A stretch of DNA of 56,360 bases. Source: Bradyrhizobium sp. (GTDB taxonomy: Bacteria; Pseudomonadota; Alphaproteobacteria; Rhizobiales; Xanthobacteraceae). The translations under genes were made by a program, and so were the position numbers. The stretch spans positions 1 through 56,360 of the forward strand of contig NZ_SSMW01000008.1 of assembly GCF_004799405.1 (NCBI RefSeq). Reading direction: 5' to 3'. This document shows positions 44,719-54,413 of the stretch, one piece after another; position 1 is the stretch's first letter; every line of letters begins with the position of its first letter. The notes beneath the pieces are model-generated. The model was not told the DNA's origin. It made no database searches and saw only the letters and a program-made list of their open reading frames with translations.

Positions 44719-45921
44719 TCAGGCCTCCTGGGATCGAGGCGGCCCGGCCGCGCCCGACTTCAGCGAGATCGACTCCCAGGCCGCGACCACGATCATGATC
44801 GCGGTGGTCAGGACCGACAGCAGCAGCGGCGAAAGCGCGCTTGCGAAAAACGCCAATACGCCGAGCGCGACGATGCCGGCGCCATGCGAGGGTTGAAGCC
44901 AGCCGCGAATGCTGTGCTTGAACAGGATGGTTCCGAGCAGGAATAGCAACGGCCCGCCGATCGCGCAGAGCACCGTCTTCGGATCGGAATGGTCGGCCGG
45001 ATGCGTCAACACGAGTTCGTTGGCGACGGCGGACAGGATGATGCCGGCCACGATCAAAAGATGCAGGTAGGTGTAGGCCAACCGCGCCAGCCGGCCCGGC
45101 TCGGCGGAGTTTGAAATCTGCTCGGAGCCCGCCTCGGCGCCTTTGTGGAAATAGATCCACCACATCGCGAGCGCGCCGATAAAGGCCGACATGAACGCAA
45201 CGACGGTATCGCGGGTCCAGGCCAGATCGGCAAAGGTCGCACCGATCACCACGATGGATTCGCCGAGCGCGATGATGATGAATCCGGCACAGCGTTCCGC
45301 CATGTGGCCGCCCTCGACGACCCAGTCCGCCACCGAGGACGCGCCGTATTTCGGGATCCAGAACCTCACCGCCGGCGAGAGATATTCGATGCCGAGCGCG
45401 ACCGACCAGAGCACCAGCCGCGGATACCCTTGCGCAAAGCCGCCCGCGATCCAGAACACGGCCGACATCGACAGCCAGACCAGGATGCGGACCGCATTCA
45501 TGCGCGCCAGCGTCCGGCCCGGCGGGGTCGAGACCAACAGGAAGATGGTGCGGCCGACCTGCATGCCGGCATAGGCCACGGCAAACCAAAGCCCCCGCGA
45601 CTCAAAGGCCTTTGGAATCGAAGTCGAGAGCACGAGGCCGCCGAGCATCAGCAGGAACAGCAGCACCCGCACCGGGGTCAGTTCGGGATTGAGCCAGTTG
45701 GTGATCCACGAGGTGTAAACCCACACCCACCAGACCGCGAGGAACAACAGCGTCGTCTGCAGCGCGCCGAGCGGGGTGAAGCGGCCCAGCAGCGTGTGCG
45801 AAATCTGCGTTACCGCAAACACGAACACCAGGTCGAACAGCAATTCGGCATAGGTGACGCGGCTGTGCTGATGCGGCAGAATTTCGCGAAACAGCGCGCC
45901 GCGTTCGTTGTTCCCGGCCAT
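44719..45921 (-). CDS. low-temperature requirement A (LtrA) membrane protein
   Basis: 400 residues from the ATG at 45921. About ten hydrophobic helices follow a short cytosolic N-terminus (RGALFREILPHQHSRVTYAELLFDLVFVFAVTQISH in two pieces). The Glu-Leu-Phe-Asp-Leu-Val-Phe-Val block is the LtrA signature, and MAERCAGFIIIALGESIVVIG is also conserved. LtrA proteins, first noted in Listeria for growth in cold, have no settled biochemical function. It lies 20 bases downstream of bolA on the same strand and so is probably cotranscribed with it. Confidence 0.8.
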   Translation of the reverse strand: MAGNNERGALFREILPHQHSRVTYAELLFDLVFVFAVTQISHTLLGRFTPLGALQTTLLFLAVWWVWVYTSWITNWLNPELTPVRVLLFLLMLGGLVLSTSIPKAFESRGLWFAVAYAGMQVGRTIFLLVSTPPGRTLARMNAVRILVWLSMSAVFWIAGGFAQGYPRLVLWSVALGIEYLSPAVRFWIPKYGASSVADWVVEGGHMAERCAGFIIIALGESIVVIGATFADLAWTRDTVVAFMSAFIGALAMWWIYFHKGAEAGSEQISNSAEPGRLARLAYTYLHLLIVAGIILSAVANELVLTHPADHSDPKTVLCAIGGPLLFLLGTILFKHSIRGWLQPSHGAGIVALGVLAFFASALSPLLLSVLTTAIMIVVAAWESISLKSGAAGPPRSQEA

Positions 45922-45941
45922 CGCGCTGTATCCCGGAGGAC

Positions 45942-46178
45942 CTACCCCTCCGGTACCCCGGTTTGCAGCGCCAGCGCGTGCAGCACGCCGCCCATCTGGC
46001 CCTGCAGCGACTGGTAGACGATCTGGTGCTGCTGGACGCGGGATTTGCCGCGGAACGATTCCGAAATCACGGTCGCCGCATAATGGTCGCCATCGCCGGC
46101 GAGATCGCGGATCGTCACCTCGGCGTCGGGTATCGCTGCCTTGATCATCGATTCGATATCGCGGGCGTCCATCGGCAT
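45942..46178 (-). CDS. BolA-family protein
   Basis: 78 residues. It matches the BolA/IbaG fold: MDARDIESMIKAAIPDAEVTIRDL, DHYAATVISESFRGKSRVQQHQIVYQSL (conserved His and the FxGKSRVxQHQxVY signature) and GGVLHALALQT. BolA proteins form [2Fe-2S] complexes with monothiol glutaredoxins such as the grxD product of this window. In many alphaproteobacteria the order is purL-bolA-grxD; here the three are apart. Gene name left open because bolA and ibaG types cannot be told apart safely. Confidence 0.88.
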   Translation of the reverse strand: MPMDARDIESMIKAAIPDAEVTIRDLAGDGDHYAATVISESFRGKSRVQQHQIVYQSLQGQMGGVLHALALQTGVPEG

Positions 46179-46360
46179 TTCGAACAGTTCTCCAGACCGG
46201 CGTTTCTAATCGTGGCGACCTCGCCACGGGCGGTGCCGGAACTTTAGCGTGAACGCCCTTCTAGGTCACGCTTTCTCGCACTATATCGGGGTCCAATCGT
46301 CATCGAAGCGGCCGGATCGTGCCTTGCGATCACAACGGGCTGACCAAAGAAGGAGTGACC

Positions 46361-46720
46361 ATGAAACTTCCCGGTCCCGACCATCCCATCACCATTACGG
46401 CGAACCCCAGGCGCGTCCGCGTCACGGCTGGCGGCGTCGTGATCGCCGACACCACCCACGCTTTGTCGCTGAAGGAAGCAAGCTACCCGGCCGTGCAGTA
46501 TGTGCCGCGCCAGGACGCCAATCTGGCCCTGCTGGCGCGCACCGAGCGGGTGACGCACTGCCCCTACAAGGGCGATGCGAATTATTTCAGCATCAAGGCC
46601 GACGGCAAGACCATCGAAAACGCGATCTGGACCTATGAGACGCCGTTCCCGGCGATGGCGGAAATCTCCGGCCACCTGGCGTTCTATCCCGACAAGGTCA
46701 AGATCGAGGAAGGGGCCTGA
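46361..46720 (+). CDS. DUF427 family protein
   Basis: 119 residues from the ATG at 46361 (AAGGAG). DUF427 features: ITANPRRVRVTAGGVVIADTTHAL, YPAVQYVPRQDANLALLARTERVTHCPYKGDANYFSI in two pieces, and PFPAMAEISGHLAFYPDKV. It is a small beta-rich fold with a conserved Cys-Pro-Tyr-Lys-Gly block. No biochemical function is known to me. Divergent from the bolA-ltrA unit. Confidence 0.85.
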   Translation: MKLPGPDHPITITANPRRVRVTAGGVVIADTTHALSLKEASYPAVQYVPRQDANLALLARTERVTHCPYKGDANYFSIKADGKTIENAIWTYETPFPAMAEISGHLAFYPDKVKIEEGA

Positions 46721-46739
46721 GGGCCGCTTGTGTTTTTCG

Positions 46740-46913
46740 TCATATCCTGAAGATCGTGAGACCGAGGATCAGCAGGACGAGGAAGATCACGACGAACACA
46801 TAAAACAGGAAGCGGGCGATATCCGCCGACGCGGCGGACAGGCCGGTGAAGCCGAGAATGCCGGCGACAACCGACACCAGGAAGAAGATCAGCGCCCATT
46901 TCAGGATTGTCAT
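46740..46913 (-). CDS. DUF1328 (YtjA-like) small membrane protein
   Basis: 57 residues, read directly from the minus strand: starts [18 protein letters not shown], then [20 protein letters not shown], and ends [19 protein letters not shown]. Two hydrophobic helices span nearly the whole chain. GGAG lies eight bases before the ATG at 46913. DUF1328 members are induced by stress in several bacteria and have no known reaction. Too short for common length cut-offs, but the match is clear. Confidence 0.9.
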   Translation of the reverse strand: MTILKWALIFFLVSVVAGILGFTGLSAASADIARFLFYVFVVIFLVLLILGLTIFRI

Positions 46914-47085
46914 CGCTCGCTCTCCAGCCTCGCGCCCCGCGGAATCGGCGGTGCTTTATCGCTGATCTAACTTCGAGCAATGGCGCTGGTTCCATCGCGG
47001 TGAAAGCGCGCCATCGCCACAATTGCCCTTGCTGAATCGGGTTCCCGGCGGCAACATCGGGAAGAACACCCCGCCGGGCGTGCTG

Positions 47086-48288
47086 ATGACCTCGATTTCC
47101 AGTTCAGTGGCGCCCGCGCAGACGCGGGCCGCGCCAAAAGCCAAAGCGCGCAACGCGGCGCTCGACCGCGCCCGCACCTTCATCACCATGCTGGTGCTGA
47201 TCCACCATTCGGTGATCGCCTACACCTATTTCGGCCATACCGACCCCCAGTCGTTCCTGGGCTTCGACGGCGTGGTGACGTTCAACGACAGCTTCTTCAT
47301 GGAGGCGATGTTCTTCCTGTCGGGGCTGTTTGTCTGGCCCAGCCTGCAGCGCAAGGGAACCGGCTGGTTCCTGCGCGACCGCTGGTGGCGCCTCGGCCTG
47401 CCCTTTATCGTCTGCGCGCTGATCCTGATGCCGGTGGCCTATTACGCGGTCGATCTGCGCGTATCCGGCGCAAACAGTTTTGCGGAATTCTGGTGGAAGA
47501 CGGTCACCGTCGGACCCTGGCCAAGCGGACCGGCTTGGTTTGTCTGGGTGTTGCTGGCGCTCGATGTGATCGCCGCCGGTGTGTACCTCGCAGCCCCCGG
47601 ATGCGTCGAAGCCATCGGCCGGCTGTCGCGCGCCAGTTTTGCGCGGCCCGGATTGTTCTTCTGGGCGCTGCTGATCGGATCAATCGTCGTCTATGTCCCC
47701 CCGGTGCTTTATTTCGGCGCATCGCGCTGGTTCACGGCCGGCCCGCTCGCGATCCAGGCCAGCCGCATTCTGCTTTATTTGCTGTATTTCTTTGCCGGCG
47801 TCGGCATCGGCGCGGCGGGCTTCGGCGAAGGGGTGCTGGCCGGCGATGGCGGGCTGGCGCGGCGCTGGCCGCTATGGCTCGCGGCGACCATCGCCACCTA
47901 TGGCTGCATCATCGGCCTGATCTACATCAAACACTCGGTGCTTCCCGACGTGAACCATCAGCCGTTGTGGTGGGAGACGGCCTATTCGCTGGCATTCGCG
48001 TGCTACAGCGCGGCGCAGACACTCAATGTCCTCGCGCTGTTCCTGCGCTTCGACAATGACGGCTCGAGCATCCTCGATCCCCTGCGCGACAGCGCCTATG
48101 GCATCTACCTGATCCACTACATCCCGGTGCTGTGGCTGCAATACGCGCTGCACGACTTCGCGTTGGCGCCGGTGATGCAGGTGAGTGCGATCCTCAAGGC
48201 GGTCGTCGTCTTCATTCTGACGCTGGCCTTGAGCTGGGCCGCAACCGCGGCCTTGCGGAAGATCCCGGGCGCCACCCATGTGCTCTAG
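47086..48288 (+). CDS. acyltransferase-3 family membrane protein
   Basis: 400 residues from the ATG at 47086. N-terminal RARTFITMLVLIHHSVIAYTYFG contains the His that serves as catalytic residue in the acyltransferase-3 (OafA/OpgC-like) family. About ten membrane helices follow, with MEAMFFLSGLFVWPSL, GPAWFVWVLLAL, LLYFFAGVGIG, and near the end DSAYGIYLIHYIPVLWL. These enzymes move acyl groups across the inner membrane onto surface sugars or glucans. The acceptor is not known. It lies alone between the DUF1328 gene and purL. Confidence 0.82.
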   Translation: MTSISSSVAPAQTRAAPKAKARNAALDRARTFITMLVLIHHSVIAYTYFGHTDPQSFLGFDGVVTFNDSFFMEAMFFLSGLFVWPSLQRKGTGWFLRDRWWRLGLPFIVCALILMPVAYYAVDLRVSGANSFAEFWWKTVTVGPWPSGPAWFVWVLLALDVIAAGVYLAAPGCVEAIGRLSRASFARPGLFFWALLIGSIVVYVPPVLYFGASRWFTAGPLAIQASRILLYLLYFFAGVGIGAAGFGEGVLAGDGGLARRWPLWLAATIATYGCIIGLIYIKHSVLPDVNHQPLWWETAYSLAFACYSAAQTLNVLALFLRFDNDGSSILDPLRDSAYGIYLIHYIPVLWLQYALHDFALAPVMQVSAILKAVVVFILTLALSWAATAALRKIPGATHVL

Positions 48289-48452
48289 AATCTGATCCTG
48301 CTTCGCAGGCTCGTCGGCTATCTTTTTGTTCAGCCATGATGTTTTTCGAAAAACCGGTCCGATTTTTCGGGATCGTGTTCGGACAGTTGGCATCAAAACT
48401 GCATCGGTTTTCCCGGGAGGTGTGTCCAAGGCCAGCATGAAAGGACGCTCGA

Positions 48453-48527
48453 ATGGGATTATCCGCTATTTTGATCGCCACCGCGATCAGCCTCACGATG
48501 CTCGTGATGGTTTCAGACCTGCCCTGA
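48453..48527 (+). CDS. possible 24-residue single-helix membrane peptide
   Basis: ATG at 48453 preceded by AAGGACGCTCGA, giving MGLSAILIATAISLTMLVM and VSDLP, then stop. That is one continuous hydrophobic helix with a short polar tail. Signal and spacing of the ribosome site are good. It lies 13 bases before the convergent purL stop, with no same-strand partner. Could be a small regulatory membrane protein or chance; the composition is more convincing than for random frames. Confidence 0.35.
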   Translation: MGLSAILIATAISLTMLVMVSDLP

Positions 48528-48540
48528 CGGCAAGCTTCGT

Positions 48541-50748
48541 TCAGAACGCCTTGCCGCCCATATAGTCCGGAAACCAGCTCTCGAAGGCCGCTGCCAGCGC
48601 CCTGACCGGCACCGCGCTCTGGCCGGCAATAGCGATGGCATCGCCGCCGGTGGTGCCTATACGCACGCATGGCACACCGGCGCCCTTCATCTTCGCCAGC
48701 ACCAGCCCTGCCTGTTCGACGGGCATCGTGACGATGTAGCGTGCCTGATCTTCGCCAAACCAATAGGCATGCGGCACGATCGATTCCGGCCCCGCCAAAA
48801 GCTGCGCGCCGATGCCGCCGGCGATGGCCATCTCCGCCAATGCAACCAGCAGCCCGCCATCGGAGACGTCGTGCACGGCGGTTGCGGTACCGGCGCGGAT
48901 CATGCCGCGCACCACATCGCCGTTGCGCTTTTCCGCGGCGAGGTCGACCGGCGGCGGTGCGCCCTCTTCGCGGCTGCAGATGTCGCGCAGGTAAACCGAC
49001 TGGCCGAGCCATCCCTGGGTCTCGCCCACCAGCAGGATCGCCTCGCCTTCCGCCTTGAACGCCAGCGTGGCGGATTTGGTGAAATCGTCGAGCAGCCCGA
49101 CGCCGCCGATCGAGGGCGTCGGCAGGATGCCGCGGCCGTTGGTCTCGTTGTAGAGCGAGACATTGCCGGACACGACCGGGAAGTCGAGCGCGCGGCAGGC
49201 TTCCGCGATGCCCTTCAGGCAGCCGACGAACTGGCCCATGATCTCCGGCCGCTCCGGATTGCCGAAATTGAGATTGTCGGTGATCGCCAGCGGCCGGCCG
49301 CCGACCGCGGTGATATTGCGCCAGGCTTCCGCCACCGCCTGCATGCCGCCCTGGTACGGATCGGCCTCGCAATAGCGCGGCGTCACGTCGACCGTCAGCG
49401 CCAGCCCCTTCGGCCCGTCCTGCACCCGCACCACCGCCGCGTCGCCGCCGGGACGCTGCACGGTATTGCCCAGGATGACGTGGTCGTATTGCTCCCACAC
49501 CCAGCGCTTCGAGCAAAGCTCGGGCGTCGCGATCAGTTTTTCGAGCGCTTGCGGAATTCCCAGCGGCGGCTTCACCTCGCGCGCATGGATCACCGGCAAC
49601 AGCGGCGTTGCCACATGCGGCCGGTCATACAGCGGCGCCTCGTCGCCCAGTTCCTTGATCGGCAGATCGGCCATCACGTCGCCGCCGTGTTTGACCACGA
49701 AGCGCTTGCTCGGCGTGGTGTAGCCGACCACCGCGAAATCCAGTCCCCACTTGCGGAAGATCGCCTCGGCTTGCTTCTCCTTCTCGGGCTTGAGCACCAT
49801 CAGCATGCGCTCCTGGCTTTCCGACAGCATCATCTCATAGGCGCTCATGCCGGTTTCGCGGGTCGGCACCGCGTCAAGGTCGAGATCGACGCCGAGATCG
49901 CCCTTGGCGCCCATCTCTACCGCCGAGCAGGTCAGGCCCGCCGCGCCCATGTCCTGAATCGCGATCACGCAATCGGCTTGCATGATTTCGAGGCAGGCTT
50001 CCAGCAGCAGCTTTTCCGCAAAGGGATCTCCGACCTGCACGGTCGGGCGCTTCTCGGCGGAGTCGTCGTCGAATTCGGCCGACGCCATCGAGGCGCCGTG
50101 AATGCCGTCGCGGCCGGTCTTGGAGCCGAGATAGACGATCGGCATGTTGACGCCCGACGCCGCCGCGTAAAAAATCTTGTCGGTATCGGCAAGGCCGACC
50201 GCCATCGCATTGACGAGGATGTTGCCGTCATAACGGGTGTGAAAACGCACCTGCCCGCCGACCGTCGGCACCCCGAAAGAATTGCCGTAGCCGCCGATGC
50301 CGGCGACGACCCCGCCAACCAGATGGCGTGTCTTGGGGTGTTCCGGCGCGCCAAAACTCAGCGCGTTGAGGCAAGCGATCGGCCGCGCGCCCATCGTGAA
50401 CACATCGCGCAAAATGCCGCCGACGCCGGTGGTGGCACCCTGATAGGGCTCGATGTAGCTCGGATGGTTGTGGCTCTCCATCTTGAACACGACCGCCAGG
50501 CCGTCGCCGATGTCGATGACGCCGGCATTCTCGCCCGGTCCCTGGATCACCCACGGCGCCCTGGTCGGCAGTCCGCGCAAATGCAGCCGCGACGACTTGT
50601 ACGAGCAGTGCTCGTTCCACATCGCCGAGAAAATCCCAAGTTCGGTGAAACTCGGCACCCGGCCGATCAATTTGAGGATGCGCTCGTATTCGTCCGGCTT
50701 CAGGCCATGGCTGGCGACGAGTTCCGGGGTGATTTGCGGCTGGTTCAT
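48541..50748 (-). CDS. purL: phosphoribosylformylglycinamidine synthase subunit PurL
   Basis: 735 residues from the ATG at 50748, the short bacterial PurL that works with PurS and PurQ. Landmarks: [59 protein letters not shown], and in the second half [17 protein letters not shown] and [18 protein letters not shown]. It converts FGAR and glutamine to FGAM. PurS and PurQ are 1.2-2.2 kb away on the same strand, separated by a plus-strand pair (thioesterase and GNAT remains). Confidence 0.96.
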   Translation of the reverse strand: MNQPQITPELVASHGLKPDEYERILKLIGRVPSFTELGIFSAMWNEHCSYKSSRLHLRGLPTRAPWVIQGPGENAGVIDIGDGLAVVFKMESHNHPSYIEPYQGATTGVGGILRDVFTMGARPIACLNALSFGAPEHPKTRHLVGGVVAGIGGYGNSFGVPTVGGQVRFHTRYDGNILVNAMAVGLADTDKIFYAAASGVNMPIVYLGSKTGRDGIHGASMASAEFDDDSAEKRPTVQVGDPFAEKLLLEACLEIMQADCVIAIQDMGAAGLTCSAVEMGAKGDLGVDLDLDAVPTRETGMSAYEMMLSESQERMLMVLKPEKEKQAEAIFRKWGLDFAVVGYTTPSKRFVVKHGGDVMADLPIKELGDEAPLYDRPHVATPLLPVIHAREVKPPLGIPQALEKLIATPELCSKRWVWEQYDHVILGNTVQRPGGDAAVVRVQDGPKGLALTVDVTPRYCEADPYQGGMQAVAEAWRNITAVGGRPLAITDNLNFGNPERPEIMGQFVGCLKGIAEACRALDFPVVSGNVSLYNETNGRGILPTPSIGGVGLLDDFTKSATLAFKAEGEAILLVGETQGWLGQSVYLRDICSREEGAPPPVDLAAEKRNGDVVRGMIRAGTATAVHDVSDGGLLVALAEMAIAGGIGAQLLAGPESIVPHAYWFGEDQARYIVTMPVEQAGLVLAKMKGAGVPCVRIGTTGGDAIAIAGQSAVPVRALAAAFESWFPDYMGGKAF

Positions 50749-50929
50749 GAGGCTTCTTGCGCGATCAAGGTCTCTTATTAGGGAGATCGGAAGGGCTGGA
50801 AAAGGCCTTTTATGGCGCAATTTCCGGCTGTCCATAGATTTGCGGGAGCACGATGGGCGATGGCGGTTTGCACATCGCGGGCGGATCGGATTTAAGGGCC
50901 CAGCACACTCAACCCAAGGGCCACAGCGC

Positions 50930-51451
50930 GTGGACGACCTCGCCAAAAACGCATTCCTCAACCGCCCCGACCTGCACGTCGGTACCGAGGGCGAATTCAG
51001 TGGGTGGCGGACCTGGAACCGCGACAATTTCGAGACCAACAACGGGCCGTTCTGGCACCGGATGGAAGACGACGGCCGCATCCATTGCGCGTTCCGGGTC
51101 GAGAAGAAGCATCTCAACGGCACAGGCAACGTTCATGGCGGCGCCTTCATGACATTCGCGGATTACTGCCTGTTCGCGGTGGCTTCACCGATACTGCAGG
51201 GACCGGGCGTAACTGTTTCGTTTGCCTGCGAATTCCTCGACGCGGCGCGCGCGGGCGAGTTGATCGAGGGCACGTGCGAAATCATGCGGGCCGGCGGCTC
51301 GATGACCTTCCTGCGCGGCCTGCTCAAATCCGGCGAGCGGCCGCTGTTCACGTTTTCCGGCACCATCAAGCGGGTCAAGCGGCGAACGCCGCGGGCAGCA
51401 AGCGACGACGCCGGCCAAGCACCGCCTGGATCGGAGGGCGGCGTGGGGTGA
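50930..51451 (+). CDS. PaaI-type hotdog thioesterase
   Basis: 173 residues from the GTG at 50930 (AAGGG upstream, nine bases). The hotdog core is [23 protein letters not shown], with the HGG...D active-site pattern, then [20 protein letters not shown] and [14 protein letters not shown]. It hydrolyses acyl- or aroyl-CoA thioesters; the substrate is not known. It is on the plus strand between purL and purQ and four bases ahead of the GNAT remains, so the two were one small operon. Confidence 0.8.
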   Translation: MDDLAKNAFLNRPDLHVGTEGEFSGWRTWNRDNFETNNGPFWHRMEDDGRIHCAFRVEKKHLNGTGNVHGGAFMTFADYCLFAVASPILQGPGVTVSFACEFLDAARAGELIEGTCEIMRAGGSMTFLRGLLKSGERPLFTFSGTIKRVKRRTPRAASDDAGQAPPGSEGGVG

Positions 51452-51455
51452 TTGG

Positions 51456-51948
51456 ATGAACGAGCGCGCCGGTGTCGACATCGAGCGGATGACGACGGCA
51501 ACCGATGACGTTCGCCTGTTGATCGGCGAACTCGACCAGGTGCTTGCGGCCAATACCCGCCCGAGCAGCGGCACGGGCTGGCGTTGCAGGCGCTGTTCCA
51601 GCCGCACATTCTTTTCTTCCTGGCGCGGCTGAACGGCGCTGCCGTTGGCTGCGGCGGGATGGCCCTGTTTGCTGATTTCGCCGAAGTGAAGCGCATGTAT
51701 GTGCGCGAGGCGGTGCGTGGACGCGGCGTGGCGCAGGCCTTGTTGGCGCGGATCGAGACCGAGGCGCGCGCCGCCGGACTGTCGTCCTGCGCCTGGAGAC
51801 GGGAGAACGGCAGGCGGCGGCATTGCGATTTTATGGACGGGCCGGCTTTCGGCCCTGCACGGCATTCGGCGACTACACGGCGATGTCCCGGGAGGCCGTC
51901 GCGACCAGCATCTTCATGGAAAAGCGGCTGACGACACCAACTCCTTGA
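51456..51948 (+). pseudogene. GNAT acetyltransferase broken by two frameshifts
   Basis: Starts MNERAGVDIERMTTATDDV, normal to about 51550. Then one base is missing (text that should read PPEQRHGLALQAL is shifted). The middle frame holds the acetyl-CoA binding motif AVRGRGVAQALLARIE. At about 51785 a second one-base loss shifts to RLETGERQAAALRFYGRAGF, the final strand, ending MEKRL. Each frame alone is truncated, so an intact enzyme is not made unless the sequence has errors. Confidence 0.8.
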
Positions 51949-51981
51949 GGCGCGGCGTTACTCGATGGCGCGCGTCCGGTG

Positions 51982-52683
51982 CTACGCCGCGCGCTGCAGA
52001 TGCGCCACGAGGCCTGCGAACAGGCCGCGGCCGTCGGTGCAGCCCATGATGTCTTCGACGTGGTTTTCCGGATGCGGCATCATGCCGAGCACGTTGCCCT
52101 TGTCATTGACGATGCCGGCAATCGCGTGCGAGGCGCCATTGACGTTGGAGCGTTCGTCGATCGCGCCCTCGGCGGAACTATAGCGGTAGAGCACGCGTCC
52201 TTCGCCTTCGAGACGCTTCAGCGTCTCTTCATCCGCCTCGTAATTGCCCTCGCCATGCGCGATCGGCACGCGGATGACCTGGCCTGCATTGTAGCCGCGG
52301 GTGAACGGCGTATCGGAGCGCTCGACCCGCAGGTGCACGTCGCGGCAGATGAATTTCAGCCGCGCGTTGCGCATGAGCACGCCGGGCAACAGGCCAGACT
52401 CGCACAGAATCTGGAAGCCGTTGCAGACCCCGAGCACAAGGCCGCCGCCTTTGGCGAAACCGCGCACCGCATCCATCACAGGCGCGCGCGCGGCGATGGC
52501 GCCGCAGCGCAGGTAGTCGCCGTAGGAAAATCCGCCGGGCACCACCACGAGATCGGTGCCCTTGGGCAGCGAGGTTTCGGCGTGCCAGACCATCGCGGGC
52601 TCATGCCCCGACGCCAGCCGCAGCGCTCGCGCCATGTCGCGCTCGCGATTGATTCCGGGAAAGACGAGAACGGCGGATTTCAT
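51982..52683 (-). CDS. purQ: phosphoribosylformylglycinamidine synthase subunit PurQ
   Basis: 233 residues. Class I glutamine amidotransferase with nucleophile Cys in [24 protein letters not shown] at the start, [14 protein letters not shown], and catalytic His/Glu in [10 protein letters not shown]. It supplies ammonia from glutamine to PurL. It lies 13 bases after purS in the purC-purS-purQ order. Confidence 0.96.
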   Translation of the reverse strand: MKSAVLVFPGINRERDMARALRLASGHEPAMVWHAETSLPKGTDLVVVPGGFSYGDYLRCGAIAARAPVMDAVRGFAKGGGLVLGVCNGFQILCESGLLPGVLMRNARLKFICRDVHLRVERSDTPFTRGYNAGQVIRVPIAHGEGNYEADEETLKRLEGEGRVLYRYSSAEGAIDERSNVNGASHAIAGIVNDKGNVLGMMPHPENHVEDIMGCTDGRGLFAGLVAHLQRAA

Positions 52684-52696
52684 GGGCGCGTCGTGC

Positions 52697-52939
52697 CTAG
52701 CTCAGAACCTCAACCCGGTAATTCTCGATCACGGTGTTGGCCAAGAGCTTGTCGGCGGCATCCTTCAGCGCCGCTTCGGCCTTGGCCTTGTCGGAACCGG
52801 AAAGCTCGATGTCGAACACCTTGCCCTGGCGCACGCTGGCGACACCGTCGACACCGAGCGATTTCAGCGCGCCTTCGATGGCCTTGCCCTGGGGATCGAG
52901 GATGCCTGATTTGAGCGTGACGGTGACGCGCGCTTTCAC
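52697..52939 (-). CDS. purS: phosphoribosylformylglycinamidine synthase subunit PurS
   Basis: 80 residues from the GTG at 52939 (GAGG six bases upstream). [24 protein letters not shown] and [13 protein letters not shown] are the conserved blocks. The small dimeric subunit bridges PurL and PurQ and is needed for ammonia transfer. It starts eight bases after purC. Confidence 0.94.
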   Translation of the reverse strand: MKARVTVTLKSGILDPQGKAIEGALKSLGVDGVASVRQGKVFDIELSGSDKAKAEAALKDAADKLLANTVIENYRVEVLS

Positions 52940-52947
52940 AGTCAACC

Positions 52948-53715
52948 TCAGCTCTTGACCAGCACCGGACCGGAGCCCGCGGGACGCTCGTTCTCCATCA
53001 GGATGCCCAGGCGCTTGGCGACCTCGGTATAGGCCTCCAGAAGGCCGCCGAGATCCCTGCGGAAGCGGTCCTTGTCGAGCTTCTCGTTCGACTTGATGTC
53101 CCACAGCCGGCACGAATCCGGCGAGATCTCGTCGGCGACGATGATTCGCATCATCTCGTTCTCGAACAGCCGGCCGCATTCCATCTTGAAATCGACCAGA
53201 CGGATGCCGATGCCCAGAAACAGCCCGGTGAGGAAGTCGTTGACCCTGATCGCCAGCGCCATGATGTCGTCGATTTCCTGCGGCGTCGCCCAGCCGAACG
53301 CGGTGATGTGCTCCTCGGAGACCATCGGGTTATTGAGCTGGTCGTTCTTGTAATAGAATTCGATGATCGAGCGCGGCAGCTGGGTGCCTTCCTCGATGCC
53401 GAGGCGCTGCGACAGCGATCCCGCCGCCACATTCCGCACCACCACTTCCAGCGGCACGATCTCAACTTCGCGAATCAGTTGCTCGCGCATGTTGAGGCGG
53501 CGGATGAAGTGGGTCGGCACCCCGATGTCGTTGAGGTGCTGAAACAGGTACTCCGAAATCCGGTTGTTGAGGACGCCCTTGCCCTCGATCACCTGGTGTT
53601 TCTTGGCATTGAACGCGGTCGCATCGTCCTTGAAGTGCTGGATCAGGGTTCCCGGTTCCGGTCCTTCGTAAAGGACCTTGGCCTTGCCTTCATAAATGCG
53701 GCGTCGACGGCTCAT
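52948..53715 (-). CDS. purC: SAICAR synthetase
   Basis: 255 residues from the ATG at 53715, giving the family-usual start [18 protein letters not shown]; in-frame starts up to 53769 have weak sites. Conserved: [39 protein letters not shown] and [12 protein letters not shown]. It joins CAIR and aspartate in the purine pathway. It begins the purC-S-Q run. Confidence 0.96.
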   Translation of the reverse strand: MSRRRRIYEGKAKVLYEGPEPGTLIQHFKDDATAFNAKKHQVIEGKGVLNNRISEYLFQHLNDIGVPTHFIRRLNMREQLIREVEIVPLEVVVRNVAAGSLSQRLGIEEGTQLPRSIIEFYYKNDQLNNPMVSEEHITAFGWATPQEIDDIMALAIRVNDFLTGLFLGIGIRLVDFKMECGRLFENEMMRIIVADEISPDSCRLWDIKSNEKLDKDRFRRDLGGLLEAYTEVAKRLGILMENERPAGSGPVLVKS

Positions 53716-53925
53716 AGGGATGTACCGTGTGTTGTTGAAATCCATGAATTTGGTGTGCTCCGATGACAAAGGATACGACCCACGACGGAGCTGCCGTGAA
53801 GGCCAGGAACCGAAAACAGAACAAGAACCGGGCCTGAGGGCAACCTAACCGATTGGCCTATCCAGCACAATCGATCCGGCCGATCGGGACCGAGTTTTAC
53901 CGCTCGGCCTGCGGCTTTTCCGCCG

Positions 53926-53954
53926 TTGTTTTAACCATTTACTCTCGCTATCTA
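53926..53954 (+). promoter_or_regulatory. candidate promoter for the DUF1476 gene
   Basis: TTGTTT at 53926-53931, 17-base spacer, TATCTA at 53949-53954. It sits in the 307-base divergent gap between purC and the DUF1476 gene; the purC-side promoter should also be in that gap but I find no clear match. The gap holds no other supported gene. Confidence 0.4.
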
Positions 53955-54022
53955 GGCATGGAAGCAGGCAGCCGCAACGCGGCCGCCATCACCGATTCGG
54001 CACCGAGACGGGAACCCTTGAT

Positions 54023-54343
54023 ATGACCACATTCGACAAGCGCGAAGAAGGTTTCGAGAAGAAGTTCGCGCTGGACGAGGAGCAGAAATTCAAGGCCGAG
54101 GCCCGCCGCAACCGGCTGCTCGGATTATGGGTAGCCGGGAAGCTCGGCATCTCCGGCGACGCCGCCAGCGCCTACGCCAAAGACGTGGTGGCGGCTGATT
54201 TCGAGGAAGGCGGCAACGGCGTGGTCCGCAAGGTGACTGCCGATCTCGGCGCCAAAGGCATTGCCATCACAGACGCCGAGCTTGGCCTGAAGATGGGTGA
54301 GTTGATGGCGCAGGCCGTCGTGGAGCTGAAAGCGGGGAAGTGA
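54023..54343 (+). CDS. DUF1476 / F1-ATPase inhibitor subunit zeta
   Basis: 106 residues. MTTFDKREEGFEKKFALDEE and FKAEARRNRLLGLWVAGKLG are the hallmark of the zeta subunit first described in Paracoccus, which blocks reverse (hydrolytic) turning of F1-ATPase by its N-terminal helix. All-helical, no Cys. Its position next to purC is conserved in many alphaproteobacteria. Confidence 0.9.
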   Translation: MTTFDKREEGFEKKFALDEEQKFKAEARRNRLLGLWVAGKLGISGDAASAYAKDVVAADFEEGGNGVVRKVTADLGAKGIAITDAELGLKMGELMAQAVVELKAGK

Positions 54344-54358
54344 GGCGTGCGCGACAGC

Positions 54359-54400
54359 ATCCTTCGAGGCTCGCCGAAGTCGGCTCGCGCGTCGAAGGAT
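54359..54400. repeat. palindromic repeat, CCTTCGA type
   Basis: Arms ATCCTTCGA (54359-54367) and TCGAAGGAT (54392-54400) enclose imperfect inner stems. It sits 16 bases after the DUF1476 stop and just before the convergent cynS stop. It belongs to a third palindrome class in this window and may end both transcripts. Confidence 0.75.
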
Positions 54401-54413
54401 GGCGTCCACCTAT

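Noticed and set aside
50468..50929. Extension of the thioesterase gene upstream to 50468
   Set aside because: The added 150 residues lie antisense to purL and do not resemble a hotdog protein; they are a shadow of the high-GC opposite strand.
50749..51130. Extension of purL to an upstream start near 51129
   Set aside because: Would add 127 basic residues antisense to the thioesterase gene; the [15 protein letters not shown] start at 50748 is the family-usual one.
53763..53837. Small Lys/Arg-rich plus-strand frame ([13 protein letters not shown]...) upstream of the DUF1476 gene
   Set aside because: The ribosome site is weak, it overlaps the upstream part of purC's frame on the other strand, and the composition looks like chance in a purine-rich stretch.
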